64,000 nucleotides of DNA, taken from contig CAWATG010000011.1 in the NCBI GenBank assembly GCA_963785035.1, positions 124,001-188,000 on the forward strand. Direction: 5' to 3'. The notes under the pieces were generated by a model. The model saw nothing but the letters and a program-made list of their open reading frames with translations, was not told the origin of the DNA and ran no database searches. Position 1 is the first letter of the stretch. Every line of letters starts with the position of its first letter. The position numbers and the translations under genes are program-made. The DNA is from CAWATG01 sp963785035. GTDB taxonomy: Bacteria > Actinomycetota > Acidimicrobiia > IMCC26256 > CAWATG01. Shown in pieces: positions 26,547 through 36,381 of the stretch.

Positions 26547-28259
26547 ATGTCGCCGCTTGACCGACTCCACGCTGCCGATCTCAGCTCGGTCATGCTCGCG
26601 TATCGAGACGTCCTGCGAAGTCACCAGGACGAGCTGAATCGGCTCAACGTCTACCCCGTGCCCGATGGCGACACCGGCACGAACATGTACTTGACGATGG
26701 AGGCGGTGGCGCAGGCGCTTGATGAATGTGCCACGCTGGCCGAGACCTGTGCGGCAATCTCCCACGGCTCGCTGATGGGCGCCCGAGGCAATTCGGGTGT
26801 TATCTCGTCCCAGATTCTTCGTGGTATTGCGGAGGTGTGCGCACTTGGAGCGCCCGGCAGGCCGGTGGGGGAGGCGGTCGTCGGCATCGCAGAACTGGCC
26901 GTTGGTCTTCGCAGGGCTTCCGACGCTGCCTATGAGGCCGTGCTGCGCCCGGTGGAGGGCACGATCCTCACCGTCGTGCGCTGTGTCGCGGAGGCCGGCG
27001 AAGCGATTGTCGAGGCGCAACGTCGCGGCGAGTCGATTCCGCTTGTCGACGCCGTCGAACGCATGCGCGATGTCGCCAGGGCTGCAGTCGCGCGCACGCC
27101 CGAGCAGCTTCCGATTCTGAAAGAAGCGGGCGTGGTCGACGCCGGAGGAAGCGGCTTCGCCCTTCTTTTCGATGCACTGCTCACCGTGATCGATGGGCGG
27201 GCGCTGCCCGAGCCTGCGCTGCCCGAGCCTGGGCTGCTCGAGTCTGAGCGGCTCGGTGGGCCGGGGCAGGCATCGAAGGGTGTGTCGAATGCGCCGGGCG
27301 CATCCGAGCTGCGCTACGAGGTGATGTTCCTCTTGGAAGCGCCTGACTCCACGATCCAAACCTTCAAGAGCCAATGGAGCGAAATCGGCGACTCGATCGT
27401 GGTCGTCGGCGGCGACGGTCTGTGGAATTGTCACATCCACACCAATGACATAGGTCCCGCCATCGAAGCCGGTGTCGGCGCCGGGCGTCCGATGCAGATC
27501 CGCGTCACAGATTTGATCGAAGAGTCCGGTGAGCCCCACGGACACCCGCCGACGCCAGCCCCTGTCGGGAGTGCCGGTGTCGGCCCCTCGACCTCGACGT
27601 GGGTGGCGACAGCGGTCGTGGCAGTCGCGACTGGTGAGGGGCTGCGCCGGCTTCTGATGAGCCTCGGTGTCCAGGCAGTCGTTGCCGGCGGGCAGTCGAT
27701 GAATCCGTCCACTGCCGAGATACTCGAAGCGGTCAAGACGTGTTCGGCCGGCGGTGTCCTCATCCTGCCCAACAACAAGAACATCGTTGGTGTGGCGAGA
27801 CAGGCCGGCGCCGTCGCCGAGGTTCCCGCCGATGTTCTGCCGACGGTCTCGATCTTGGAGGGGCTCGCAGCGCTCGTGGCGTATGAGCCTTCGCACGGGC
27901 TCGAGGCAAACATCGCTGCGATGTCCACGGCGGCGCGCAATGTTCGTACCGGTGAAGTTACCCAGGCGGTGCGTGACAGTGTCACCGAGCCTGGCTCCGT
28001 AGCGATTGGCGACTGGATAGCACTCGACCGAGATGGTGTGCGCGTGATCGCACCGACAGCCGTCGATGCGGCCATCGCGCTGGTGGACATCCTGATCGAC
28101 GACGACAGCGAGCTGGTCACCGTGCTCACCGGCGCCGATGTCCGCCCTGAGGAGGTTGCCCGTCTCGAATCGCGTCTCAGAAATGCGAATCCGTCGATCG
28201 AGGTTGAGATTCGCGAGGGCGGCCAACCCCTGTATCCCTTTCTCATCGGGGTGGAATAG
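26547..28259 (+). CDS. fakA: Fatty-acid kinase subunit A-like (DhaL/DAK) protein
   Basis: The 570-residue protein has an N-terminal DhaL-type ATP domain (LNVYPVPDGDTGTNMYLT with the metal aspartates, SLMGARGNSGVISSQ) and the C-terminal FakA domain (VVVGGDGLWNCHIHTND, GGVLILPNNKNIVG, SHGLEANIAAM). FakA with a FakB partner phosphorylates fatty acids for phospholipid synthesis. No fakB is seen here; recG directly follows, as in many genomes. ATG 26547 lies 7 nt behind TACGAT. A 15-bp tandem repeat encodes a Pro-Glu-Leu linker between the domains. Confidence 0.88.
   Translation: MSPLDRLHAADLSSVMLAYRDVLRSHQDELNRLNVYPVPDGDTGTNMYLTMEAVAQALDECATLAETCAAISHGSLMGARGNSGVISSQILRGIAEVCALGAPGRPVGEAVVGIAELAVGLRRASDAAYEAVLRPVEGTILTVVRCVAEAGEAIVEAQRRGESIPLVDAVERMRDVARAAVARTPEQLPILKEAGVVDAGGSGFALLFDALLTVIDGRALPEPALPEPGLLESERLGGPGQASKGVSNAPGASELRYEVMFLLEAPDSTIQTFKSQWSEIGDSIVVVGGDGLWNCHIHTNDIGPAIEAGVGAGRPMQIRVTDLIEESGEPHGHPPTPAPVGSAGVGPSTSTWVATAVVAVATGEGLRRLLMSLGVQAVVAGGQSMNPSTAEILEAVKTCSAGGVLILPNNKNIVGVARQAGAVAEVPADVLPTVSILEGLAALVAYEPSHGLEANIAAMSTAARNVRTGEVTQAVRDSVTEPGSVAIGDWIALDRDGVRVIAPTAVDAAIALVDILIDDDSELVTVLTGADVRPEEVARLESRLRNANPSIEVEIREGGQPLYPFLIGVE
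27201..27245 (+). repeat. 15-bp tandem repeat in fakA
   Basis: Two perfect copies of GCGCTGCCCGAGCCT and a third diverged copy encode LPEPA-type repeats in the linker between the two domains of FakA. Copy number could vary between strains. Confidence 0.75.
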
Positions 28260-28265
28260 CCGAGC

Positions 28266-30493
28266 ATGGCCGGACCGCTCACGATGCGCGATCTCGCGCG
28301 CGATCCCCATCGGCGCTCTGGGGTCGGTGGGCCCGAAGATCGAGCCCCGGCTGACGGCGATGGGGATCGATACCGTGGCCGCGTTGTTGGCGCATTACCC
28401 GCGCCGTTACCTGGATCGCACCAAGCAGGAACGCATCGCGCGTCTCGTGCCCGGTGAGGAGGCCACGGTTTTCGCTCGTGTCGAGCGGATCAGCACGCGA
28501 CGGGGCGGGCGCGGGCGTGCCATCGTGACGGCCGATGTCACCGACGGGACGTCGGTGCTGGCTCTGACTTTTTTCAATCAGGGCTGGCGTGAGCGTCAGC
28601 TGCCTGTCGGCACCGAGGCGGCGTTCTTCGGCAAGGTGGAGGAGTTTCGGGGACGGCCCCAGATGACCAACCCGGTGGTCGACATCGTCGGGCAACTTGG
28701 GGAGAAGACGGGCGTTATCGTGCCGATCTATCCGCAGTCGGGTAAGGCTGATGTTTCCACGTGGCAGATCGCGAAGATCGTGCGGGCGAGTCTGGAACGC
28801 ACGCGCGCGCGGGGGATCGCGGAGCCGTTGCCCGCAGCGATGCGCGCCGAATTGGGCCTCGTCGATCGGAACACGGCGTTGTGGGGGATCCATCGTCCCG
28901 AGAAGCACGAGGATTGGCGCAATGCCGTGAAGCGACTCAAGTTCGACGAGTTCTTGCGCATGCAGATCCGCCTCGTTGCCCGTCAGCGGGCCATGCGTAT
29001 GGGAACGCGGGGGATCCGACACGATGTGGAAGGACCGCTCGCTCCACTCTTTCGCGAGCAGCTGCCGTTTCCGCTCACTGGCGATCAGCGACGAACGATC
29101 GCCGAGATCGAGCGTGACCTGGCCAGCCCGGCTCCGATGCATCGCCTGCTTCAAGGAGACGTCGGTTCCGGCAAGACCGTCGTCGCGCTCAGCGCATTGC
29201 TGACCGGCGTACAGGGTGGGTACCAGGGCGCGTTGATGGCGCCGACCGAGGTGCTCGCCGAACAGCACTACCTGGCAAGTATCCGCATGCTCGACGGGCT
29301 GACGATCCGTGACCCGGGAACCCTCACGGGCGAGCGTCCCGTCCGCGTGGCACTGCTGACCAACCGCGTGGGTGCGGCGCAGCGCCGGCGAATCGCCGCA
29401 GAGCTGGGAGAAGGGGAGCTCGACCTGCTGGTGGGCACGCACGCGTTGCTCTATGGGGACACGCAGTTCGCCGCGTTGGGTGTCATCGTCATCGACGAAC
29501 AACACCGCTTTGGTGTCGCCCAACGAGCGCAGCTGCTCGCGAAGGGTCGCGATGATGCCCAGCCAGACGTCTTGGTGATGACGGCTACGCCGATCCCACG
29601 CACGGCGGCGATGCTGATCTATGGCGACCTGGATAAGTCGGAGCTTCGTGAGATGCCTCCCGGTCGCACGCCGATCACGACCGAGGTGCTCACGAAGCGA
29701 CAGTGACGGTACGCGTGCATATGAGCGGATGCGCGCAGAGGTTGCGTGCGGCCGGCAGGGTTACGTCGTGTGTCCGCTCGTCGAGGGATCACCGCGGGTC
29801 GAGGCAAAGGCCGCGCACGAGGAGTACGAGCGTCTCGGATTCGAGGACCTGACGGGGCTGCGTCTGGGCCTGCTCCACGGCCAACTCCCAGCCCGTGACA
29901 AAGAAGTGGTCATGGCGCAGTTCAGGGCCGGAGAGATTGACGTGTTGGTAGCTACTTCGGTGATCGAGGTTGGCGTCGATGTTCCGAACGCGACGGTCAT
30001 GATCGTGGAGAACGCCGATCGGTTCGGCCTCTCGCAGCTCCATCAGCTCCGCGGCAGAGTCGGTCGTGGCGGTGGTGCATCGTGGTGCTTTCTCGTCTCG
30101 GAGGCGAAGACTCCCGACGGTCGCGCACGAATGGAAGCGATGGCCGCATCGACCGATGGATTCCATTTGGCGGAGAGGGATCTGGAAATCCGTGGGGCAG
30201 GTGAGGTGTTCGGCGAGCGGCAGTCCGGCCTGTCGGACATGTTGCTCGGCCGTATCCCACGTGACGAGAGCGTCGTGATCGAGGCGCGTGCTGTCGCCGA
30301 GGAGATACTCAGGAACGACCCGACGCTCAGCAGCCATACCCAACTCCGCGACGAGATTGCTGACATCTTGCACGACGAACGCGTCGCCGTGGCCGAGACA
30401 GCCAAGCCCGACTCTGCAACTGCAGCGGTTGATCTCCGAGCGGTCGAAGTCGACCTTGTCGGCGATGACGTCGACTTTCTCTTCAGCAGCTGA
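28266..30493 (+). CDS. recG: ATP-dependent DNA helicase RecG (two frame breaks)
   Basis: About 742 codons encode RecG, which remodels stalled forks and Holliday junctions. The wedge domain has GSVGPKIEPRL and LLAHYPRRYLDR; the helicase core has GDVGSGKTVVALSA, MAPTEVLAEQHY, VIDEQHRFGV, MTATPIPRT, and in the second part ATSVIEVGVDVPNATVMIV and QLHQLRGRVGRG. Breaks lie near 28306, where removing one C from CCCC joins MRDLARDP to IGALGSV, and near 29700, behind TTEVLTKRQ. It starts 6 nt behind fakA and its TGA shares one base with the ATG of rsmD. Confidence 0.93.
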
Positions 30494-31065
30494 TGCGGGT
30501 GATCGCGGGGACCGCAGGCGGACGGCGCCTCGTCGCGCCCCGCGGCAACGACGTGCGTCCGACCCAGGATCGGGTGAAGGAGGCGGTCTTCTCCAAGCTG
30601 GGTCCGGCTCGACTGGTTGGCGCCACGGTGCTCGATGGATGTGCCGGCAGTGGCGGTCTGGGGATCGAAGCGCTCTCGCGAGGCGCTCGATCTGTGGATT
30701 TCGTCGAACAGAGTCATGCCGCGCTGCGCGCCTTACGAACCAACCTGCAAACAGTGGGTTTCGCCGGTCAGAGTCGGGTTCACGCCCGTGCGATCGCGCA
30801 ATTTCTCGGGCAAGCGAGGCCATCGGGCGCCCCGTCAGATGCGATTGGAGGCCCCTTTGACCTGGTCTTCCTTGACCCGCCCTACGGGATGTCCGACGGC
30901 GAGGTCGGCGCGACGCTGCAGGCGCTCGTCGTGGGCGGGTGGATGGCGGCGGACGCCCTGATTGTGGTCGAACGTGCGGTTACCAGCGACTTCCCGGTGC
31001 CCGAGACGCTCTCCGTCTCGTGGAAACGGCGTTACGGCGATACTCTCATCGTGATCCTGAGTTGA
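30493..31065 (+). CDS. rsmD: 16S rRNA (guanine-966-N2) methyltransferase
   Basis: The 190-residue SAM enzyme has the RsmD opening MRVIAGTAGGRRLVAP, RPTQDRVKEAVFSKL, the SAM loop LDGCAGSGGLGIEALSRGA and the catalytic DPPYGM. It methylates G966 of 16S rRNA during 30S assembly. The order recG-rsmD-coaD is widely conserved and the gene starts on the last base of recG. Confidence 0.95.
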   Translation: MRVIAGTAGGRRLVAPRGNDVRPTQDRVKEAVFSKLGPARLVGATVLDGCAGSGGLGIEALSRGARSVDFVEQSHAALRALRTNLQTVGFAGQSRVHARAIAQFLGQARPSGAPSDAIGGPFDLVFLDPPYGMSDGEVGATLQALVVGGWMAADALIVVERAVTSDFPVPETLSVSWKRRYGDTLIVILS

Positions 31066-31101
31066 CAGACTCGACCCGCCTCTGACCAGGAGACTCACCG
31101 C

Positions 31102-31587
31102 GTGGCAACAGCCCTCTGCCCGGGATCCTTTGATCCTGTGACGCTCGGCCACCTCGACATCATCGAGAGGACGGCGCGGCACTTCGACGACGTGATTGTC
31201 GCTGTCATTCGCAATCCACAGAAGGCGAAGTCGCTCTTTACGCTCGAGGAGCGCAAAGAGATGCTCCACGAAGTGACAGCGCCACTCAAGAACGTGAAGA
31301 TCGATGTTTTTCAGGGGCTGCTCGTCGACTTTGCCAAGGATCGTGGCGCCGAGGCAATCGTCAAGGGTCTCCGCGCTGTGTCTGATTTCGACTACGAGCT
31401 CCAAATGGCGCAGATGAATCAAAAGCTTTCGGGCATCGACACGTTTTTTATTTCGACCAGCCCGCAGTTCTCCTACCTTTCCAGCAGCCTTGTACGTGAG
31501 GTCGCGCGCTATAACGGTGAAGTCTCGGGAATGGTTCCTCCGTCGGTCGTGCAACGACTGACAGAACGATTCGGGGTCGGCTCATGA
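31102..31587 (+). CDS. coaD: Phosphopantetheine adenylyltransferase
   Basis: The 161-residue nucleotidyltransferase makes dephospho-CoA from ATP and phosphopantetheine. Visible are CPGSFDPVTLGHLDII with the T/HxGH site, KGLRAVSDFDYELQM, and ISTSPQFSYLSSSLVREVA with the ISSS-type motif. GTG 31102 is preceded by AGGAG. It overlaps the next gene by ATGA. Confidence 0.96.
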   Translation: MATALCPGSFDPVTLGHLDIIERTARHFDDVIVAVIRNPQKAKSLFTLEERKEMLHEVTAPLKNVKIDVFQGLLVDFAKDRGAEAIVKGLRAVSDFDYELQMAQMNQKLSGIDTFFISTSPQFSYLSSSLVREVARYNGEVSGMVPPSVVQRLTERFGVGS

Positions 31588-32153
31588 CCACACACGAAGA
31601 GGTATCCGTTCGGGGGAGCTACGACACCGAAACGCTGCTCATGCGGGTGCGAAGCCTCGTCGAGAACAGCCGCTCGATGCCGATGTCCGCCTCTGCGTTG
31701 GTCAATCGCGAGGAGCTACTCGAACTCGTCGACGAGTCGATCGACGGGCTGCCTGCCGAATTGCGCCAGGCGCGGTGGTTGCTCAAGGAACGTGAGGAAT
31801 TTCTCGCGCAGGCCAGGAGGGACGCCGAGGACATCATCGAGGCGGGTCGTGCGCAGGCCGAACGCATGGTCGAGCGCATGGAGTTGGTGCGAGAGGCGCG
31901 CAGGCTGTCGCAACAGACCATCGACGCGGCTGACGCCCAGGCACGCCAAATGCGCCGAGAGGCCGAGGACTACGTCGATCAGAAACTCGCGGCGTTCGAG
32001 GTTGTGCTTGAGCGCACCATGACCGCGGTGGCGCGAGGTCGCGAACGCCTTCAGGCCATTACACAGCCGGATCGGGATTACGAGGAAGATGCGGTGTTCG
32101 GTGCGGAGTCCGCGGATTTCTTCGACCAGGGTGACGAGGAGATCCAGCTCTAG
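31584..32153 (+). CDS. DivIVA-like coiled-coil protein (Rv2927c homologue)
   Basis: The 189-residue protein resembles mycobacterial Rv2927c and DivIVA/Wag31-type proteins. The opening LLMRVRSLVENSRSMPMSAS and NREELLELVDESIDGLP are followed by a long charged coiled coil (about residues 60-150) ending YVDQKLAAFEVVLERTMTAV. The tail is very acidic. Such proteins form filaments at the membrane and organise polar growth or division. Position between coaD and yceD-rpmF-rnc matches that of actinobacterial relatives. Confidence 0.75.
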   Translation: MTTHEEVSVRGSYDTETLLMRVRSLVENSRSMPMSASALVNREELLELVDESIDGLPAELRQARWLLKEREEFLAQARRDAEDIIEAGRAQAERMVERMELVREARRLSQQTIDAADAQARQMRREAEDYVDQKLAAFEVVLERTMTAVARGRERLQAITQPDRDYEEDAVFGAESADFFDQGDEEIQL

Positions 32154-32187
32154 CGCTACCTGGGAGCTGCCCGGGTAGGCGAAGTTG

Positions 32188-32224
32188 TTCCAGAAAATGG
32201 AATTTCCCCACGACCTGGTATCAT
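32188..32224 (+). promoter_or_regulatory. Candidate promoter before yceD-rpmF
   Basis: TATCAT at 32219-32224 is a good -10 box; no clear -35 precedes it. Upstream, TTCCA-GAAAA-TGGAA (32188-32202) is an inverted repeat that overlaps GGAATTTCC, so a regulator or terminator may act here. An 85-nt leader then runs to ATG 32310. Confidence 0.35.
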
Positions 32225-32309
32225 CGAGCTGTGCCACTTGGCGCAAAGTCGCTGATCGGCGGCTTGTTCGTGTGCGCGGGAGCCCGCGTGTGTTGACAAG
32301 AATCTCGAC

Positions 32310-32802
32310 ATGACCGAACTCCGCATGAACGTGACCGACCTGCTGCACCAGCCGCGTCGCGCGTCGATCGATTCAGATCGAGACCCATCTGACCGGACTC
32401 GGCAACGGTTCGTCGCGCATGAGTGGTCCTCTTGCGCTCGATCTTGCCCTCGAGTCCATTCCTGAGGGAATTGTCGTCAACGGGTCCGTGGCGGGAGACT
32501 GTCAAGCGGAGTGCAGCCGCTGCCTGGAGCCCGTCAATCGGCGGATCGAAGTCAAGGTTTCCGAGCTGTTCGAGACGGAGCCGGTCGAAGGCGAGACCTA
32601 TCCTCTCGAGTACGACACCGTTGACCTGACCCGACCGGTTCGTGACTCGTTACTCGTCGAGTTGCCGACCGTACCGCTTTGCCGGTCGGATTGCGCTGGG
32701 CTTTGTGTCGAATGTGGCGCCGATCTCAATACCAGCTCGTGCGCCTGTAACACCGAACCTCGCGACCCTCGTTGGGCGGCCCTCGCCGCGCTCGATCTCT
32801 AA
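32310..32802 (+). CDS. yceD: YceD/DUF177 family protein (one frame break)
   Basis: The N-terminus LRMNVTDLLHQPRRASI and the rest, LALDLALESIPEGIVVNGSV, CSRCLEPVNRRIEVKVSELF, belong to the DUF177 family found directly upstream of rpmF in nearly all bacteria and linked to accumulation of 23S rRNA. Cys pairs CQAEC/SRC and a C-terminal CADLN-type cluster (CRSDCAGLCVECG, CAC) may bind zinc. The frame breaks near 32360-32378. Confidence 0.85.
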
Positions 32803-32842
32803 CAACAGTCCGAACAGATTCACCGAAGAGCCAGGAGCCACC

Positions 32843-33022
32843 ATGGCAGTCCCGAAGCGCAAGACCAGTCGATCCAAGACCCGCCAGCGTCGGGCATCGA
32901 GTTGGACGCTGGCGGCGCCGCCGCAGTCGACCTGCACCCAGTGCGGCGCTGCGAAGTTGCCCCACGTCGTCTGCGGAAATTGCGGGACCTACCGCGGCCG
33001 TCAGGTGCTCGACGTCGGCTGA
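32843..33022 (+). CDS. rpmF: Ribosomal protein L32
   Basis: The 59-residue protein begins MAVPKRKTSRSKTRQRR and carries a zinc ribbon CTQCGAAKLPHVVCGNC. AGGAG lies 5 nt before ATG. It stands in the standard yceD-rpmF-plsX order. Confidence 0.97.
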   Translation: MAVPKRKTSRSKTRQRRASSWTLAAPPQSTCTQCGAAKLPHVVCGNCGTYRGRQVLDVG

Positions 33023-33041
33023 TGACTCCGAGCCCTCCGAC

Positions 33042-34064
33042 ATGAGCGAGCCGCGCATCACCATCGCCCTCGATGCGATGGGTGGCGATCGAGCGCCCGA
33101 CGCGATCGTTGCGGGCGCCGTGCGTGCCGTCGCGGAGGTCGGCGTGTCCGTGCTGCTTGTCGGGCGCGAGGAGGAGGTGCGCGCAGCGCTGGCTGAGGCG
33201 GGACCTGAGCTTGGGGACATCGTCGGAGCTGCCGGTCGGGATCACCATCGCCGATGCGCGTGAGGTCATTGAGATGCACGACGATCCCGCGTCGTCGGTT
33301 CGTGCGCGTCCGGACGCTTCGCTGGTCCGTTGTGCGGAAGCGGTACGCGACGGACGCGCCCACGCGATGGTCTCGGCCGGCAATACCGGTGCGACGATGG
33401 CGAGTGCCTTGCTGCGCTTCGGGCGTATCAAGGGTGTCTCGCGTCCTGCGATTGCGATCATGGTTCCGGCGGGCGATCGGCATCAGCTCCTCGTCGATGG
33501 TGGCGCCACCGTTGATTGTTCGGCCGAGTGGCTTGTGCAGTTCGCCCAGATGGGTCGGGCCTATGCGCGCGTGCGATTCGGTCTTGCAGAGCCGACGGTT
33601 GGTCTGCTCTCCAATGGTTCGGAGTCGGGCAAGGGCGACGCGCTGCGCAAAGAGGCGTTCGCCCTTCTGGCGGACACCAAAGGATTCGTCGGCAATGTCG
33701 AGGGCCGCGACCTGATGACGGTCACCCTGATGTCATCGTGACCGATGGTTTCTCGGGGAATCTGGTGCTCAAAACCGCCGAGGCATCGGTCAGGGCAGTC
33801 GCCGATGTCGTCTTCGCCGTCCTTGCCGATCCGGAGGTCAAGGAGGCAGCAGCGGTGATCCTTCCGAGGCTGCTCGAAGCTGCTGCGCCCTTCGATCCGG
33901 ACAACACCGGGGGTGCGGTGCTGTTGGGCGTCGACGGTGTCTGCGTGATCTCGCATGGTGCGTCGAGCGCGACGGCCATCGTGAATGCATGTCGTGTGGC
34001 TGCCGACGCGGTGCGCTCCGACGTGGTGGGACTCCTGAAGGGGGCGATCACCGATGCCGGCTGA
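33042..34064 (+). CDS. plsX: Phosphate acyltransferase PlsX (two frame breaks)
   Basis: About 341 codons encode PlsX, which makes acyl-phosphate from acyl-ACP for phospholipid synthesis. Segments are ITIALDAMGGDRAPDAIVAG, VSAGNTGATMASALL, GLLSNGSESGKGDALRKEAF, VTDGFSGNLVLKTAEA and GGAVLLGVDGVCVISHG. The frame breaks near 33222-33232 (before ELPVGITIADA) and near 33722 (before HPDVIVTDG). All catalytic segments are present, so sequence errors are likely. It overlaps the acpP region. Confidence 0.93.
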
Positions 34065-34390
34065 GACACACGTTGCCGCGAGCGCCGATCGCGGCCGAGG
34101 CAATCTTCGAGGTGGTTCGCGACCGAGTTGGGGAGATCCTCGAGATCGACGAGGCAACGCTGACGTGGGCGTCGACCTACGTCGGTGATCTCGACGCGGA
34201 TTCGTTCGCGATGATCGAATTGGTCGAAAGCTTGGAAGAGGAGTTCGGCGATCGCACCGTCGGCGGCGTCTTCGACGACGACGATCTCGCGGACTTGCAC
34301 ACGCTGGGCGACACGGTCGAGTACATCGTCATGCGTCTCGACCGTTTTGGGCGTGCCTCGAGTGGGCCGATTCCTGGTGACGGGTCATGA
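34054..34390 (+). CDS. acpP: Acyl carrier protein (probable frame break)
   Basis: The four-helix carrier has the phosphopantetheine site LDADSFAMIELVESLEEEFG, with DSF in place of the usual DSL. It carries acyl chains in fatty acid synthesis, in line with plsX upstream. ATG 34054 overlaps the plsX stop but is one base out of frame with the rest, a shift near 34092 being needed; TTG 34073 is an in-frame alternative start. The last 15 residues behind the domain are unusual for an ACP. It overlaps rnc by ATGA. Confidence 0.8.
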
Positions 34391-35154
34391 TGGGCTCGTC
34401 GCGCTTTTCCGCGCTCGAAGAGGCGCTCGGATGGTCTTTCCGCGACGCGCATCTGCTCGTGCAGGCACTGACACATCGGTCGTATTGCGCAGAGAATCCC
34501 GAAGCCGAATCGAACGAACGTTTCGAGTTTCTCGGCGACGCCGTTCTCGGTGTGGTGGTGACGGACAACATCTTCTTCTCCTTCCCGCACCTGCAGGAGG
34601 GCGAACTCGCGAAGCTGCGCGCAGCGGTCGTCAACACCGACACGCTGGCCGAGGTCGCTACCGAGATCAACCTCGGGGAGTACTTGAGTCTCGGCAAGGG
34701 CGAGGATTCGACGGGCGGACGCTCCAAGAATTCGATCCTTGCCGACGCAATGGAGGCAGTGCTCGCCGCGGTGTACCTCGATGGCGGGCGTGATGCCGCC
34801 GAGGACGTCGTCATGGGCCTGTTGGGATCGCGCATTACGCAGGAGGCCACAGGACCCGGTGGCCAGGATTTCAAGACGCGCCTGCAGGAGTTGGCGGCGC
34901 GGCGTTTTGAGCAGCTTCCCCGCTACCGCGTGCGACACGAAGGCCCTGATCACGACCGGAAATTCTTTGCGACGGTCACGATCGAGGGTGTTGAACGCGG
35001 AACGGGTGTCGGCCGCTCGAAGAAGCAGGCCGAACAAGGCGCTGCACAAACCGCCTGGCAATGGCTGTTCGCGGCAGACGACAACAGACCGATGGATCGG
35101 ACCGGAAGCGCAACGGAGATCACTGTGTCTTCGGGAGGGAGTAAGGATGCCTGA
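34387..35154 (+). CDS. rnc: Ribonuclease III
   Basis: The 255-residue enzyme cuts double-stranded RNA in rRNA maturation. NERFEFLGDAVLG is the catalytic signature with the metal Glu and Asp; ADAMEAVLAAVYLDGG is the second metal site. A dsRNA-binding domain follows (DFKTRLQELAARR, VGRSKKQAEQGAAQTAW). It overlaps acpP by ATGA and mutM by 8 bases. Confidence 0.96.
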   Translation: MMGSSRFSALEEALGWSFRDAHLLVQALTHRSYCAENPEAESNERFEFLGDAVLGVVVTDNIFFSFPHLQEGELAKLRAAVVNTDTLAEVATEINLGEYLSLGKGEDSTGGRSKNSILADAMEAVLAAVYLDGGRDAAEDVVMGLLGSRITQEATGPGGQDFKTRLQELAARRFEQLPRYRVRHEGPDHDRKFFATVTIEGVERGTGVGRSKKQAEQGAAQTAWQWLFAADDNRPMDRTGSATEITVSSGGSKDA

Positions 35155-35986
35155 GCTACCTGAAGTTGAGGTCGTTCGCCGGGATCTCGACCGTGAGGTC
35201 GTCGGCAAGAAGATCCGGACCGTCGAGGTCAACTCGATGCGTTCGATACGTCGTCATCGGCAACGCAAGCAGTTCGTGGCGCCCCTCGAAGGTGCGAAAA
35301 TCACCGGTACCGAGCGGCGCGGCAAGTACATCCTGATGAAGTTGGAAGACGGCTTGGTGCTCGTGGTTCATCTCGGGATGTCAGGTCAGTTGCTGCGCGC
35401 CAAGAGTTCCCGTGAGGCGATGGCCAAACACACGCAGGTCGTGCTGACATTTTCCCAGGGTGGTCAACTCAGATTTGTGGACCCGCGCACCTTCGGTGAG
35501 ATGTTTGTGACCACGCTCGGTGAACTGGAGAACGAGGTCGATGAGCTCAAGCACCTCGGTATCGACCCCCTCGAGTCGATGATGGCGTGGGACTCCTTCG
35601 GCAACATGGCTGCGCAACGTCACATGAAATTGAAGCCGTTGCTCATGGACCAGAAGTTCCTGGCGGGTATCGGCAACATCTATAGCGATGAAATCCTGCA
35701 TGCGGCCGGCCTGCGATGGGATCGTTCCAGCGATTCGCTGACGTCCCAGGAAGTGCGGCGCCTCTACCGTTCGATGGTCGAGACGCTCCAAGATGCGGTC
35801 AAGCACAGGGGCTCCTCGCTCGCCGATGCGCAATACGTCGACCTTTTCGGCAAACCAGGCGACTATCAGCAGTTCCATCAGGTGTATGCCCGAGACGGCG
35901 AGGCCTGCAAGCGTTGCCGGAACGTGATCGTGCGTCAGAAGGTCAACGGGCGCTCCACGTTCTTTTGTGAGAGCTGCCAGATTTGA
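35147..35986 (+). CDS. mutM: Formamidopyrimidine-DNA glycosylase
   Basis: The 279-residue repair enzyme removes oxidised guanines. The N-terminus MPELPEVEVVRRDL supplies the catalytic Pro and Glu; LVVHLGMSGQL, the helix-two-turn-helix KFLAGIGNIYSDEILHAAGL and a C-terminal zinc finger (CKRC ... CESC) are complete. It begins inside rnc at ATG 35147 behind GGGAG. Confidence 0.96.
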   Translation: MPELPEVEVVRRDLDREVVGKKIRTVEVNSMRSIRRHRQRKQFVAPLEGAKITGTERRGKYILMKLEDGLVLVVHLGMSGQLLRAKSSREAMAKHTQVVLTFSQGGQLRFVDPRTFGEMFVTTLGELENEVDELKHLGIDPLESMMAWDSFGNMAAQRHMKLKPLLMDQKFLAGIGNIYSDEILHAAGLRWDRSSDSLTSQEVRRLYRSMVETLQDAVKHRGSSLADAQYVDLFGKPGDYQQFHQVYARDGEACKRCRNVIVRQKVNGRSTFFCESCQI

Positions 35987-36303
35987 CGGGTGCGTCGCTC
36001 GAGGGCGAACCCGTCGCGCGTGCGAACGACGGGCCGCGCGTGCGGAAGGTCGTGCACATCGCGGGCCAGGTCCATGGCGTCTTCTTTCGCGACCACACGT
36101 GCGAACTCGCGCGCAGCATCGACGTGACCGGGTGGGTCCGCAACCTCAGCGACGGACGGGTTGAAGCTGCGTTCGAGGGAACGCCGGGCGCCGTTGATCG
36201 CATGGTCAAGTGGTGCCACCACGGACCGCCCCGGGCGCGCGTCCGTGGGGTACTTGTGCACGATCAGGAGCCGCTTGGTGATGTGGGGTTTCACATCCGA
36301 TGA
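35983..36303 (+). CDS. acyP: Acylphosphatase
   Basis: The protein (106 residues from TTG 35983) has the fold signature HIAGQVHGVFFRDHT with the catalytic Arg, and VTGWVRNLSDGRVEAAFEG with the catalytic Asn. It hydrolyses acyl phosphates. The start overlaps the mutM stop by TTGA; a GTG 20 codons further in would give a more typical 86 residues. It lies between mutM and smc, as in other actinobacteria. Confidence 0.9.
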   Translation: MTGASLEGEPVARANDGPRVRKVVHIAGQVHGVFFRDHTCELARSIDVTGWVRNLSDGRVEAAFEGTPGAVDRMVKWCHHGPPRARVRGVLVHDQEPLGDVGFHIR

Positions 36304-36381
36304 CGCTTCCTATGATCGGTTTGTCATCCCCGGAGGAGCCGTTGATCGTCGCTACGATCGACGGATCGTGAAGGGGACCAG

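Noticed and set aside
31064..31102. TTGACA before coaD as a promoter
   Set aside because: No -10 box follows at 16-18 bp and the gene lies in a tight operon.
32272..32290. GC-rich hairpin in the yceD leader
   Set aside because: The perfect part closes only a two-base loop; the realistic stem is too short to call a terminator.
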